Source: Closterium sp. NIES-65
Lineage: Eukaryota; Streptophyta; Zygnematophyceae; Desmidiales; Closteriaceae
Length of the DNA stretch: 64,000 nucleotides
Assembly: GCA_948144175.1 (NCBI GenBank)
Contig: CANXME010002092.1
Location: 372,001 to 436,000 of the forward strand
Direction of reading: 5' to 3'
The notes under the pieces were generated by a model. It did not search any database and was not told the origin of the DNA. It worked only from the letters and a program-made list of their open reading frames with translations. Made by a program: the position numbers and the translations under genes. Shown here piece after piece: positions 1-11,191 of this stretch (positions within the stretch are counted from its first letter, which is position 1; every line of letters starts with the position of its first letter).

Positions 1-1
1 C

Positions 2-1117
2 AGGCTCAACTGGGTCTACCTGTGACACACCTGAGGGAGCGGCACCCTGAGGGGGGAGGGGGTCTACTACAGCAGCACCTGGCGCGAGGAAGAGAGGCGG
101 GGGAGGGAGCAGGGCAGTGCGGTAGGGGAAGGGGTGGTAGAAGGGTACCGACTCGTCAAAGGTGACGTCCTGAGAGGCGAGGACACGGCGCGAGGCGGCG
201 TGGTAAAACTGCCAACCAGACGCTTCCGGGACAAAGCCAAGGAAGACACACGGAACAGCACGGGAGGAGAGCTTGTCCACTGACGTATCGCGGACAAAAG
301 CCCGAGATCCCCAGATCCGAAAACGCGACGCATCGCCAACCTCTCCCATCCAACGCAGTGTCGGGGAAGTCTCCGGCAAGGAGATACGGGGCCAGAGGTT
401 GAGCTGATGCGCAGCGTATCGGACTGCAAACGACCACAGAAAGTGGGGGGCAGCCGCATGGATCAAGGAGGTACGAGCGACCTCCATGACCAAGCCAATG
501 CGGCGCTCAGCAACCCCATTGTGCTGTGGAGAGGCCGGAAGCGTGAACGACTGGCGGATCCCGTGCTCCGCACAGTAGGCTGCCAAGAGGTCGGAGGAGA
601 ACTCACCACCTCTGTCGGAGTGCAAGCGCAGGACAGGGAAGTCCGAGTGGAAACGCTCACTGAGCTGGAGACGAGAAGCGCGGATCCAAGGGATCAAAAC
701 ATCAGGGACCTCACCCTTGGTATGCAAGGGGAAGACCGTGGTGTAGCGCGAGTAGTCGTCAACAACTATCAAGAAGTACCTCTCCTGACCCTGACCACGG
801 ACGCGGGCGGGGCCCCACACATCCATGTGGAGCGTCTGTAAGGTAGCAGTCGTCGGGGGAAACAAGGAGGAGTGAGGAGCGGCGCACTGCCGCCCCTCGA
901 CACAGGGAAGACAGGGAGGAGCAGGAGAGGGTGGGAGGGCAGGGAGAACCCCGGGAATACCAGAGACAAGGTACCGTTTGTGCATTGCCCGAAGGCGCTG
1001 CACGGACGGGTGACCAAGGCGGTGGTGCCAGAGGACCGTCTTGTGCGCCAAAGAGCGGCACGAGCAGGGGGCAGACAGCTGACCAGACGCAGACGCAGAC
1101 GCAGCTACCTGAGGGGA
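2..1117 (-). CDS. Element C integrase segment (GAG-pre-integrase plus integrase core), partial
   Basis: An open frame of 372 codons without a stop runs off the left edge. In order it shows the zinc-binding GAG-pre-integrase domain (HHRLGHPS, then CLPCVEGR) and the integrase core with its DDE triad: Asp in MDVWGP, Asp in LHSDRGGEF and Glu in NGVAERR. An acidic and proline-rich stretch begins the IN-RT linker. It continues upstream across element B into the protease segment at 8,620. PQHNG replaces the usual PQQNG just before the catalytic Glu. The product would insert retroelement cDNA into chromosomes. The frame is intact here, but C has stops further upstream. Confidence 0.85.
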
Positions 1118-1122
1118 CTCAG

Positions 1123-1256
1123 TGAGAAGAATAGAACGAGAATGAATGAACTATGAGTGAAGTGAGTACGTATAGGAAACCCTAATTGGGTTGTACCCCC
1201 TATGGGATACCCCACTATAGCCTACACAACAGCATAAGCTATATAAAGTTTTGACA
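1123..1256 (-). repeat. Element B 3' LTR
   Basis: 134 bp, TG...CA ends on the minus strand, two differences from the 5' copy at 8,486-8,619. It has a TATA-like AT stretch near its start and the telo-box AAACCCTAA in the core. Confidence 0.93.
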
Positions 1257-1463
1257 CACCCCCATAGGCAAAGTGGGGGAGAACAAGGGGTCACAAGACC
1301 AGTCAAGCAAAGCAGAGCAAGCTCAGGGTGGATCACAAAGTCACCACACAGTCCGAGCACAACGACAAGGCCACAAGGCCAGTTCACATGCAGGAGTACA
1401 CACATATATATATAGAGCTAGACAAGCAAGAGCATGTATATATATGTGACAGTACAAGTAAGG
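1257..1463 (-). other. Element B 3' UTR and polypurine tract
   Basis: About 207 bp between the RNase H stop and the 3' LTR, similar to the 3' UTR of A. The end next to the LTR has a run of five C, a nine- to ten-base loop and TGGGGGTG. It can fold as a hairpin that contains the purine primer for plus-strand DNA. Confidence 0.75.
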
Positions 1464-3962
1464 TCAAGAGGAGAGCAAGTGAGGCAAGACAGGTACAAGA
1501 CCCAGCTGAGTGCAGAAGCGCTGATGGTCACAAGGCGCGAGTGCCTTGGTGAACACGTCAGCAATGTTGGCCTCAGAGGCCACGTACGCAAGCCGCAACT
1601 GTCCACGCTGCTGTAGCTCACGAGCAAGGAAGTAGCGGAGAGCAATGTGCTTCGTTCTGTGCTCCAGGCGCTGATCTCGACACAAGGCCAGCATGGCCTT
1701 GTTGTCTACGTACAGCACTGGAGGAGAACGAGGCGGCTCTCCAAGGTCAATCAGCAGGTAGGTGAGCCAGCGAAGCTCCTGTGCAACCATGGCCCCTGCG
1801 TAGATCTCAGCCTCACAACTGGAGCTGAGGACAGAAGACGAGCGAGTAGCCCGCCACGAGACAGAGCCGGAACCAAGAATGAAGGTGTAACCCTGTGACG
1901 ACCGCTGCGTAGCCTGGTCGTCAGCCCAAGAAGCGTCCGCGTGCCCCATAAGGACCACTGGACTCCGCCCTCCAAACACTAGCCCCATGCCCGACGTACT
2001 GCACAGGTAGCGCAACACCCTCTTCGCTGCAGCCATGTGCTCTGGTCGGTGTCTCCAAGGAGCAACATAGCATGCAAGAATGCTAAGAGGGTATGCAAGG
2101 TCAGGTCGTGTGCAGGTCATCAGGTACATGAGGCAGCCAACAAGCTCTGGGTACGGGCCACTCGACTCTACGGACTCATCCGAAGGCAGAGCTGAGAGCG
2201 AGTGGTGAGTAGACAGAGGAGTGGCCTGAGGCGAGGAGTACGTGAAGCCGAAGCGCTGAAGGACCTGCTGCACCATGTGTGACTGAGTCAAGGTAATGGT
2301 GCGGCGTGCTCTGTTCCGAGTGATCTGCAAGCCAAGATAGCTGCGCAGTTCACCCAGGTCTGTGCATGTGTGTCTCTTTTGCAGCTCGGACTTCACGTAG
2401 GCGAGTCCAGCTGTGTCCGTTGTGGCAAAGACCAAGTCGTCGACGTACACGAGGATGTAGAACGGCGGCAGAGAAGTGTTGGTGCGCAGAAATAGCGACG
2501 GGTCAGCAGTAGAGGGAGCAAACCCAAGAGCCGCAAGCGTAGTCCTCAGTGTGTCGTGCCACTCGCGCGGTGCCTGGCGGAGACCGTAGACTGGCCGTCG
2601 GAGGCTTCACTGGGTGCTAGGAGGGAAAGTCCCAGTGAAGCCAGGTGGACGGCGCAGCCAGATCTCCTCGTGCAGGCTACCCTGCAAGAACGCAGTGCTG
2701 AAGTCAAGAGAGTGAAGCTCGTAGTTGCGCTGAGCCGCTATGTGCAGCAACACCCGAAGAGTGGTCATCTTCGGGGTGGGAGAGAAGGTCTGAAAGTAGT
2801 CAACTCCCTGCCGCTGACTGAAGCCACGAGCGACGTACCGCGCCTTGAAGACAGGTGGAGAACCTGGCGGCCGCTTCACCCTGAAGATCCACATGCCACT
2901 GATGATGTTCGCCCCAGGAGGGGGAACCGCGTCAACGTAGGTGTCTATGGACTTCCAGGAAGCCATCTCTGCATCCATAGCTGCCTGCCACTGAGAGGAG
3001 TAGGGACCCTCTACAGCCTCCGCGTAAGAGCGCGGAGTCGGGATGTCTAGTGCATCCAGGTCTCCCTCAGGGGCAAGCAGTACAGACGCGAGATGAGGTG
3101 AAGCAGCAGCCAGACACTGGAACTCCTCCTGCCTGTCCTCAAGGACGTCCGTGCCAAGAGCACACTCACCCCCGACGGACGGAGGACAGACAGACGCAGA
3201 TTCAGCAACAAGACTGGCAGCGTAGTCAAGACGACAGCGAGCAGCAAAGTCGATGAGCTCAGCAACAAGCGCAGACGCAGCAGTGGACTCAAACGAGGGG
3301 TCAGTGACGACAGTAGCAAGGAGACGCGTGACAGTAGGACTGGCAGCACGAAGAGAGTCCGACTCCGGGTCGGCAAGCCCAGGAAGAGAGGACGCAGGAG
3401 GAGAAAGCAAAGGGGCACGCAGAGGAGCAGTGGACGGATGCAGAGACATCCGGTGCGTGCCAGGGACAGGAGGAGGACGCTGACGCGAACCGCGACCACT
3501 AGCGCGAGCAGCACGAACAGGCGACGCGGGACGAGACGCAGGCTCACGACGCTCAGCAAGACCTCCAGTAGGACCAGTGTAAGGAGAGGGAGCAGGCAGT
3601 GGGGAGGCGGGCTCTAACAGTGACTGTGACTGGACAGGCGGTGGACACTCTACAGGAGGAGAAAGACCAAGAACCTGCTGCAGGAGCGGAACGAAGTACG
3701 GCCGAGGCCGCGCGGGGACTCCAGACACAGCACGGCCAGCACCAGCACCCTCAGCGGCAGCACCAGCGCCAACAGCACCTCCAGCGGCAGGACCTCTAGC
3801 AGCACCAGCAGCAGGACCACCGCCAGGACAGACAGCAGCAGTCTCAGCACCAACACCCTCAGCAGCTCCAGCTCCAGCAGGACCCGCAGGCCCAGCAGCT
3901 CCGGGACCGGCGGCACCAGCACCCTCAGCGGCCGAAGAAGCTCCAGCTCCCGCAGCACGCCT
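1464..3962 (-). pseudogene. Element B linker, reverse transcriptase and RNase H
   Basis: In-frame continuation of B pol after the TAG at 3,965-3,963. The first part is an Ala/Gly/Pro-rich linker, followed by a conserved block (ARPRPYFVPLLQQVLG) and the RT_2-type reverse transcriptase with SLDFSTAFLQGSLHEE and the catalytic YVDD (VYVDDLVF). The copia RNase H follows, with GHADASWADD and the late TKHIALRYF block. A TGA at 2,606-2,604 replaces the Trp found in A within TQWSLRRP, cutting RT before YVDD. From there to the stop at 1,464 the frame is open. Apart from this stop the protein closely matches element A. Confidence 0.88.
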
Positions 3963-6374
3963 CTAGCGGCGAGCAAACCACTCGCGCAGCTCCTGTGGAG
4001 AGAGTGGCTCCCGTCGAGACAGAGCACCCGGAGAAACTCCAGGCCCAGCACCGCCAGACACCACAAGGGGAGGTCCAGCAGTCGCAGGCTCCGCACCTCC
4101 AGGCTCAGCAGCCCCAGACGCAGCACCCCCAGGCTCAGCAGCTCCTGACGCAGCACTCGCAGGCTCAGCACCCCCAGGCTCAGCACCCCCAGGCTCAGCA
4201 GCTCCAAACGCAGCACCCCCAGGCTCAGCAGCTCCTGACGTAGCACCCCCAGGCTCAGCACCCCCAGGCTTAGCAGCTCCAGACGCAGCGGCCCCAGGCT
4301 CAGCAGCTCCTGACGTAGCACCCCCAGACTCAGCACCCCCAGGCTCAGCACCCCAAGTCTCAGCACCCACGCGCACGGGACCCCCAGAGTCAGCACCCCC
4401 AGGCTCAGCACCCGCAGCAGTACCAGAGTCACTAGCAACCTCGACCGGCTCGACTGCGTCAACCTGGGACACACCAGAAGGGGCAGGACCGTGGGGGGGA
4501 AAGGGGTCTACCGGGGGGGGACCTGGTACAAGGAAGTGTGGCGGCGGGGGGAGGGAAGGAATGCGGTAGGGGAAGAGACGGTAGAAGGGGACTGACTCGT
4601 CGAACATGACGTCCTGGGAGGACAGAACACGACGAGAGGAGGGGTGGTAGAACTGCCACCCTGGAGCGTCAGGGGGGAATCCTAGGAAGACACAGGGAGC
4701 AGCACGAGGGGACAGCTTGTCCGCAGACAAGTCGCGGACAAACGCTCGAGATCCCCAGACACGGAACGCAGACGCATCGCCGACCTTCCCCGTCCACAGC
4801 AGAGCTGGGGAGGTCTCCGGCCGGGAGACCCTGCGGTGAAGGTTGAGCTGATGCGCCGCGTACCGAACCGCAAACGACCACAGAAAATGGGGGGCAGCCG
4901 CATGCATCATGGACGTACGAGCGACGTCCATGACCATGCCAATGCGGCGCTCAGCAATCCCATTTTGCTGTGGAGAGTCCGAAAGCGTAAAGGTCTGGCG
5001 GATGCCCCGTGCACGTCAGTAGGCCCGCAGAAGGCCAGAGGCGAACTCCCCACCTCGGTCAGAGTGCAGACGCAGAACAGGAAAGTCCGAGCCGAAGCTC
5101 CTCCTGAGCTGGAGACGAGCTGCGCGGATCTAGTCGATCAACACCTCAGTGACATCACCCTTGCTGCGCAAGGGGAAGACTGTGGTGTAACGCGAGTAGT
5201 CGTCAACCACCAGCAGGAAGTAGCGCTCGTGACCCTGCCCACGGACGCGGGCCGGGCCCCACACGTCCATGTGAAGCGTCTGCAAAGGAGCCTCTGTCCG
5301 GGGAAACTGGGAAGAGTGAGGGGCAGCCCGGAGGCGCCCCTCGACACAGGGGACATAGGAAGGTCCTGGTCCCGAAGGAAGGGGAGGGAGAGACCGGGGG
5401 AGACCAGAGACAAGGACACGGGAAGCCATGCCCCGAAGACGAGGCAAGGAGGGGTGGCCAAGTCGGTGGTGCCACAGGAGAGTCTCGTGAGACAGGAGGC
5501 GACACGAACAGGGGGCAGACTCAGGACCAGACCGGGACGCAGCAGCAAACACCTGACCCGACGCAGCTACCTGGCCAGACGCAGGGACAGGAGGAGACGT
5601 AGTGGTCAGGGTGTAGAGGCTCGACCCCGGCCGACGCGAGAACGTGGCCAGGTGCCGGCCTGTGCGTGCGTCCGTGCAGTGGGTCACCCGCTGACTCGCA
5701 GGAGTAAACTGGTGAACCCCCCCATCCTGCAGGTCAGCACCACTCACCAAGTTCGTCGAGAACGAGGGGAGGTACAGACCAGACAGGGTGCCCGAGGGGG
5801 CAGCCGGACACGGGAGGACAGTGGAGAAGTGAGAGAGGACAGGACCCCCAAAAAGGTCAGCCAGGGAGACTGCAACCGGCCGACCAAGCGGCGTGAGTGT
5901 GGTGCGGTCTCGAAAGAAGGAGCGAGAAGCCCCTGAGTCAAGTGTGAAAGTGAGGGAGGTCGAAGCCGACGCAGTACCTGAGAGCGCAGTCTCACCAGTA
6001 CTTGAGAGCGCAGACGCACTGGCACCTAGAGCAATAGCCTCACAAGCACCTAGCGCAGCAGTACCAATGCCCGGGTCGGGCTGGAAACACCGGTAACAGT
6101 CACCCTCCTCACTAATAGTCACAGCATACATGGCAGCAAGGATAGCATCAAAGTCAAGATCAAAGATAGCTACACCAGCCCTAGACAGCTCATCCCAGCG
6201 GGGAATCTCACTAGCCTCGGGGAACTGCTGACGCCAAGCGTCCGTCAGGCGGCCAAAGCAGCAGTGAGTGGAGTGGGCACCCCCACACTGCTCACCCGCG
6301 TGGTCGCCGGAACGAAGGACGTAGGTGCACGGACCAGAACCCCCACCCCTCTGACGCTGCGTGTACCACTCACG
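3963..6374 (-). pseudogene. Element B zinc knuckle, protease and integrase
   Basis: Follows the gag stop at 6,377-6,375. Visible features are the knuckle (C-x13-C-x3-H, with the last Cys block reading HCCF), protease LDSGASRSFF, GAG-pre-integrase HHRLGHPS and integrase with D, D and E. Two stops interrupt integrase: TAG at about 5,129 where A has Trp (VLLDWIREA), and TGA at about 5,019 where A has Cys. The frame then runs through integrase and a repetitive GAEPGGA linker to TAG at 3,965-3,963, again at a Trp of A. Three Trp/Gln-to-stop changes in B (here and in gag) fit C-to-T in a CHG context. Confidence 0.87.
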
Positions 6375-7449
6375 GAGCTACTGGGGCGGGGGGATGTTCC
6401 GAGAACGCTGTTGCTGCTGCTGCTGGCGCTGACCACTACCAGAGCCGCTCCGCTGCGGGGCACCACCCCGACCAGCTCCACCCCCTCCGCCACCGCCGCC
6501 TCCACCTCCGCCACCACCGCCGCCTCCACTCCCACCGCTGCCGCCGCCACCGCCGCCTCCGCCGCTGCTACCACCACCACCACCGCCCCCGCCACTACTC
6601 CCACCGCCACCCCCACTCCCTCCCCCGCCTCCACCGCCACCTCCACCGCCCCCTTCAGCTCCACCCGCGCCCTTGCCCTCCTTGCCCTTGCCAGGGCGGC
6701 GTCTCTCGCTAGGGGCAGACGCCGCGCCGACCGACTCAAGACCAAGCAGGTCGCCAGCAGCAGCAGAGGCAACAGAGGGCAGCGGGGGGGAAGGAGAACA
6801 CCCCTCAAAGATGGGGGTGCGAGGGTCACCACGAGAGGCTCCTACAGCGACGATGCTCTTCTCCGCCGCCAGGAGGGCCTTCTCGAGGAGGTCGACAGTG
6901 AGAGTGGTGGGACAGACTGAGAGGAAGTGGTCCTTGACTACACGAAGGGAGTCAGGGAGGCGTGTGACTATGTAGTAGAGAGTGATGTACATGGGGGGGG
7001 GGTTCTTGGCGCAGAACTCAGCAGTAGCGAGTGTCACTAGTGTGGAGGTGCGTAATGAGGTCAGCGACAGTGGGAAAGGCAGTGAGATCAGTAAAGAGTT
7101 ACGGTAGCATGAGACGGCTCAGTGCAGCAGTGGCAGGGGAAGAGTAGCGCGCAACTACAGCGTCGTACAAGGTCTGAGCACTCTTGTACTGACTAAAGTG
7201 CATGCGCTCAGTGGTGGGCAAGTGGCGACGCACAGCAAGACGTGCAGCAGCATCGCGAGTTGCCCACTGAGAGCGAACAGTGGGGTCAGCATCAGCAAAA
7301 GGGGCAGGAGAGGCGCCAGAGGTGAGGTCAAAGAGGGAAAGACCGTCCGCCCTATCGCACTGTAAGAACAGCTGCAGGTCGTCGACCCAGACCTCAAAGT
7401 CAATGGCTCGACCCTCACCGTCAAAAGCGAGGACACTAGGGGTAGCCAT
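6375..7449 (-). pseudogene. Element B Gag, broken by a stop and a 14-bp deletion
   Basis: Begins ATG at 7,449 (MATPSVLAFDGEGRAIDFE), the same start as A. GTG lies 42 nt upstream in frame, but the conserved start is the ATG. The N-terminal capsid-like region is followed by a long glycine-rich tract (about 6,440-6,660) and a Gln/Arg segment. Defects are a TAA at about 7,102 after LSRLMLP, a deletion of 14 bases near 7,032 relative to A that shifts frame, and a TAG at 6,377-6,375 inside the first PQQLREWY motif, where A has Gln. It cannot make a full Gag. Confidence 0.87.
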
Positions 7450-8471
7450 GACTACGACAGTGGAGCAGTGCAAGCAGTAGGGGAAGGGCACGCAGTGACA
7501 GCGGTACAGTGCTCACCGGGCAGGGCAGGTCAGGCGGCTCGGCAGTAGGGCGGCCCGGCGACTCGGCGGCTCGGCTGCTGGGCGGCCCGGCGGCAATGCG
7601 GCTCGGCTGCTGGGCGGCTCGGGTGCAGGGCGGCTCGGCGGCTGGGCGGCTCGGCTACAGAGCATCTCGGCGGTACTGGGCGGCGTGGCGGTCGGTTGCT
7701 TGGGCGGGGGGGCCGCGTAGGTGAGGGCGGCGGGGCCGCGTAGGTGAGGGCGGCGGGGCCGCGTTGGTGTGGGCGGCGGGGCCGCGTAGGTGAGGGCGGC
7801 GGGGCCGCGTTGGTGAGGGCGGCGAGGCCGTGTAGGAGAGGGCGGCGGGGCCGCGTAGGTGAGGGCGGCGAGGCCGCAAGGCTCAGGGCGGCGGGGCCGC
7901 GATAGTAGGGCGGCGGGGCCGAGAGGGAAGGGCGGCAGGGCCGTGATAGCAGGGCGGCGGGGCCGCGATCAAAGGGCGGCGGGGCCGCGAGAGCAGGGCG
8001 GCGGGGCCGCCACAGCAGGGCGACGGGGCCGCGATGTAAGGGCGGCGGGGACGCGACAGCAGGGCGACGGGGCCGCGATCAAAGGGCGGCGGGGCCGCGA
8101 GAGCAGGGCGGCGGGGCCGCGATGTAAGGGCGGCGGGGCCGCGACAGCAGGGCGACGGGGCCGCGATGTATGGGCGGCGGGGCCGCGACAGCAGGGCGAC
8201 GGGGCCGCGAGGTAAGGGCGGCGGTGCCGCGAGGCGTAGGGCGGCGGGGCCGCGATGGGTAGGGCGGCGGGGCCGCAAGGCGTAGGGCGGCGGGGCCGCG
8301 ATAGCAAGGCGGCAGGGCCGCGATGAAAGGGGCGGCGGGGCCGCGATAGTAGGGTCGGCCGCTAGGGCGGCTCGGTGAGAGAATGGCCCGAGGCACGACT
8401 CGGGATGAGGGCGCTTCGGGCAGGAAAAAAAAATCGAGTGGTGGGCCCTAGGCGCAGTTCCCACAGGGGAA
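7450..8471 (-). repeat. Element B leader: GC-rich tandem repeat array
   Basis: Between PBS and gag lie about 1 kb of imperfect short tandem units built from GGGCGGCGGGGCCGCGA (plus strand), spaced about 18-36 bp, densest at 7,720-8,350. Open frames through it in several phases are low-complexity products of the repeat and are not annotated as genes. Confidence 0.8.
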
Positions 8472-8485
8472 CCTGCTCGATACCA
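8471..8485 (-). promoter_or_regulatory. Element B primer-binding site
   Basis: Minus strand TGGTATCGAGCAGGT directly after the 5' LTR. It matches the complement of the 3' end of initiator tRNA-Met (TGGTATCAGAGCCAGG) with two single-base gaps. Confidence 0.75.
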
Positions 8486-8619
8486 TGAGAAGAATAGAAC
8501 GAGAATGAATGAACTATGAGTGAAGTGAGTACATATAGGAAACCCTAATTGGGTTGTACCCCCTATGGGATACCCCACTATAGCCTACACAACAGCATAA
8601 GCTATATAAAGTTATGACA
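8486..8619 (-). repeat. Element B 5' LTR
   Basis: 134 bp, TG...CA, followed by the PBS on the minus strand. Two substitutions from the 3' LTR (G/A and T/A on the plus strand). Confidence 0.93.
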
Positions 8620-9225
8620 CTCAGTAGTCAGTGTGTACAGGTCCGACCCCGGCTGCCGTGTGAAGGTAGCCGGGTGACGGCCCGTCCGAGCACACGTGCA
8701 GTGTGTCACGCGCTCGTAGGCAGGGGTGAACTGATGGACACCCCTGTCTTGGAGCGCACTCCCCGCCACCAAGTTCGTAGAGAACGAGGGGAGGTAGAGA
8801 CCGGACAGTGTGCCCGACGGGACGGCCGAATAGGGGAGGACAGTGGAGGAGGTTGCAAGGACTGGACCCCCAGAGGGGTCAGCGAGAGAGACTGCAACGG
8901 GCCGAGCAAGCTGCTCAAGAGCCGTGCGGTCACGAAAGAAACAGCGGGAGGCACCTGAGTCTAGTGTGAAGGTGTGCAGTGCCTCAGTCAACTTAGAAAC
9001 AGGGGACGCAGACGCACCAGCACCTAGAGCAGCAGCCTCACCAGCACCTGGGGTAGCAGACACTCTAGCACCCAGAGCGGTAGCCTCACCAGGTCGAATG
9101 CTCGGGTCGGGCGGAACACTCAAGTACTAGACACCCTCTCCACTAATAGACATCACATACTTGGCAGAGAGAATAGCATCAAAGTCTAGAGCAAAGATAT
9201 CAATGTTTTGTTTCATCAGATCAGC
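8620..9225 (-). pseudogene. Element C protease segment
   Basis: Continues C pol after the Gag stop at 9,228-9,226. A second in-frame TAG lies at about 9,127, where related copies have Glu in a GAEYLCVPPD-like block. The rest is open to the B insertion. It shows repeated short Ala-rich units, then the aspartic protease site LDSGASRCFF and the conserved HQFTPAYERVTHCTC block. It joins in frame to the integrase segment at 1,117 once B and one TSD copy are removed. Confidence 0.83.
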
Positions 9226-10473
9226 CTAGCAAGGCAGCTCAGTGGCGTCAGGGAACTGAGTACGCCAAGCGTCGTCGAGGCGTGAGAAGCAGCGCTGCGT
9301 GGGGTGCGCCCTCCCACACGTCTGACCAGTGCGGTCACCAGTGCGGATGACGTACGTGCAGCTAAGGCCACCACCCCCCCCCTGCCGAGTGTACCACTCA
9401 CGGAGTTCATGGGGTGACGGAGAGTGCTGTAGGCTCTGGCCACCGCCAGTGCCTCCACGACCACCACTGCCGCCACCACCACCTTGACCACCTCCTCCCC
9501 TGCCGCCGCCGCGTCCACCGCCGCCGCGTCCACCGCCGCCCCCACCACCGCCCCCGCCCCTGCCACCGCCCCTGCCGTTGCCACTTCCACCCCAACCGCT
9601 GCCACTAGCTCCACCAGCCCCGCCACCACCCCCACCGCCACCACCACCCCCACCACCGCCTCCCCCGCCGTCACCTCCGCCGCCCTTGCCCCCTTTGCCC
9701 TTGCCGTTGCCGCGCCCGCTCGAAGCAGACGCAGCCCCGACCTTCTCAGCACCAAGGAGGTCGACAGCAGAAGCAGAGGCAACAAAGGGAAGAAGAGGGG
9801 AAGGGGAACACCCCTCGAAGAAAGGGGTGCGGGGGTCGCCACGAGAGGCACCTACAGCGACTATGCTAGCCTCAGTTGCAAGCAGTTCCTTCTCGAGGAG
9901 GGCAATGGTGAGCTCAGTGGGGCAGCGAGCTAGGAAGTGATCCCTGACAGCACGCAGAGTGTCAGGGAGGCGAGTGACTAGGTGGTAGAGAGTGAGCCAG
10001 AGCGGGGGGGGGTTGGTGGCAAGAAACTCGTCGGGCATGGCGGCACGAAAGCGGGCCTCACTAGTACGGAGGTGCGTGATGAGGTCAGCGACTATGTGGA
10101 ACGAGGCCAAGTCGGGAAACAAGTAGGGGAGTGAGAGAAGGCCTAGCGCAGCAGAGGCAGGTGAGGAGTAACGGGCAACGACAGCAGTGTACAGTGCTTG
10201 TGCAGTCTTGTGCTGTCCAAAGTGCTCGCGCTCGTGTATCGGCAGGGAGTTGCGAATAGCGAAGCGGGCGTGGGCGTCATGAGTCTGCCACTGTGAGCGG
10301 GCAGTGCTGTCAGCTGCAGCAGTAGGAGCAGTAGCATGGCCTAGGGCGTGATCGTACAGTGAGATGTCCTCCTTGGAAGTGAGCTGTAGGAAGAGGTGTA
10401 GGTCATCTTGCCAGGTATCGAATTTCACTAGGCGGCCCTCAGCATCGAAAGCTAGCATTGGAGGGCTAGCCAT
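9226..10473 (-). CDS. Element C Gag with glycine-rich tract and zinc knuckle
   Basis: 415 codons from ATG at 10,473 (MASPPMLAFDAEGRLVKFD). Residues 1 to about 230 resemble copia Gag (UBN2-type) with conserved DDLHLFLQL and VADLITHLRTSEARFRAAM blocks. Residues about 250-345 are almost pure Gly with Arg and Ser. The motif SPHELREWYTRQ follows, and then a Cys/His cluster C-x13-C-x3-H-x4-C instead of the classic C-x2-C-x4-H-x4-C. The stop TAG replaces a Trp codon of related copies, so the natural gag-pol fusion ends early here. Expected role: assembly of the virus-like particle and RNA binding in the cytoplasm. Confidence 0.85.
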   Translation of the reverse strand: MASPPMLAFDAEGRLVKFDTWQDDLHLFLQLTSKEDISLYDHALGHATAPTAAADSTARSQWQTHDAHARFAIRNSLPIHEREHFGQHKTAQALYTAVVARYSSPASAALGLLSLPYLFPDLASFHIVADLITHLRTSEARFRAAMPDEFLATNPPPLWLTLYHLVTRLPDTLRAVRDHFLARCPTELTIALLEKELLATEASIVAVGASRGDPRTPFFEGCSPSPLLPFVASASAVDLLGAEKVGAASASSGRGNGKGKGGKGGGGDGGGGGGGGGGGGGGGGGAGGASGSGWGGSGNGRGGGRGGGGGGGGGGRGGGGRGGGRGGGGQGGGGGSGGRGGTGGGQSLQHSPSPHELREWYTRQGGGGGLSCTYVIRTGDRTGQTCGRAHPTQRCFSRLDDAWRTQFPDATELPC

Positions 10474-11041
10474 AGCAGCAGTAGTAGCAGTAGTAGCAGT
10501 AGTAGTAGTAGTAGCACCCTAAAAACAGTAGGCAGCGAGTCAGGTAGGGCGGCTCGGTCCAGGACGGGTGGCGCGGCTCGGTTCAGGTAAGGCGGCTTGG
10601 CTCGGTTCAGGTGGCGCGGCTCGGTTCGGGCTGGGCGGCTCGGCTCGGGCGGCTCGGTTCGGGTCGGGCGGCTCGGTTCGGGCTGGGCTGCTCGTTCTGG
10701 CGGGGCCGTTGGCGTCGCGACGGGGTGTTAAGGGGCGGGCGCACGGGTCGACGGGGCCAGCTGGGGGCCGCTAAGGGGCGGCGCTTGGGGTCGACGGGGC
10801 CAGAGGGGCCACTAAGGGGTCGGGCGCACGGGTCGACGGGGCCAGCGGGGCCGCTAAGGGGCGGGCGCACGTGGTCGACGGGGCCAGCTGGGGCCGCTAA
10901 GGGGCGGGCGCACGGGGTCGACGGGGCCAGCGGGGCCACTAAGGGGTCGGGCGCACGGGTCGACGGGGCCAGCGGGGCCGCTAAGGGGCGGGCGCACGTG
11001 GTCGACGGGGCCAGCTGGGGCCGCTAAGGGGCGGGCGCACG
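10474..11041 (-). repeat. Element C leader, gag-proximal part, tandem repeats
   Basis: Next to gag is an AGTAGC/AGTAGT microsatellite (about 10,474-10,517). Beyond 10,720 come imperfect units of about 40-60 bp containing GGTCGACGGGGCCAGC and GCTAAGGGGCGGGCGCACG. The array is cut by element A and resumes at 18,524. Confidence 0.8.
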
Positions 11042-11176
11042 TGTCAGAACATATATATAGCTTATACTATTGTGTAGGCTGTAGTGGGGTATCCCATAGG
11101 GGGTACAACCCAGTTAGGGTTTGCTATTTGTACTCACTTCATTCATAGTTCATTGATTCTCGTTCTATTCTCAACA
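11042..11176 (+). repeat. Element A 5' LTR
   Basis: 135 bp, TGTCAGAAC...CTCAACA. It has a TATA-like ATATATATAG at 11,051-11,060, the conserved core GGGGTATCCCATAGGGGGTA, and a telo-box TTAGGGTTT at 11,114-11,122. Confidence 0.95.
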
Positions 11177-11191
11177 TGGTATCGAGCAGGT
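11177..11191 (+). promoter_or_regulatory. Element A primer-binding site
   Basis: TGGTATCGAGCAGGT immediately after the LTR, the same gapped initiator tRNA-Met complement as in element B. Confidence 0.75.

Larger units (their letters stand above)
1123..8619 (-). mobile_element. Element B: full-length Ty1/copia element inserted in C
   Basis: 7,497 bp bounded by 134-bp LTRs (1,123-1,256 and 8,486-8,619) that differ at two positions. The 5-bp duplication CTCAG (plus strand) flanks it at 1,118-1,122 and 8,620-8,624. On the minus strand the order is LTR, PBS, tandem-repeat leader, gag, protease, integrase, linker, RT, RNase H, polypurine tract, LTR. It is close to element A in protein sequence but carries a 14-bp gag deletion and several nonsense codons, so it is not autonomous. 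The insertion lies between the protease and GAG-pre-integrase codons of C. Confidence 0.93.

Noticed and set aside
7655-8578. Long overlapping open frames on both strands in the B leader
   Set aside because: They follow the period of the GC-rich tandem repeat and encode only Arg/Gly/Ala/Pro strings in several phases.
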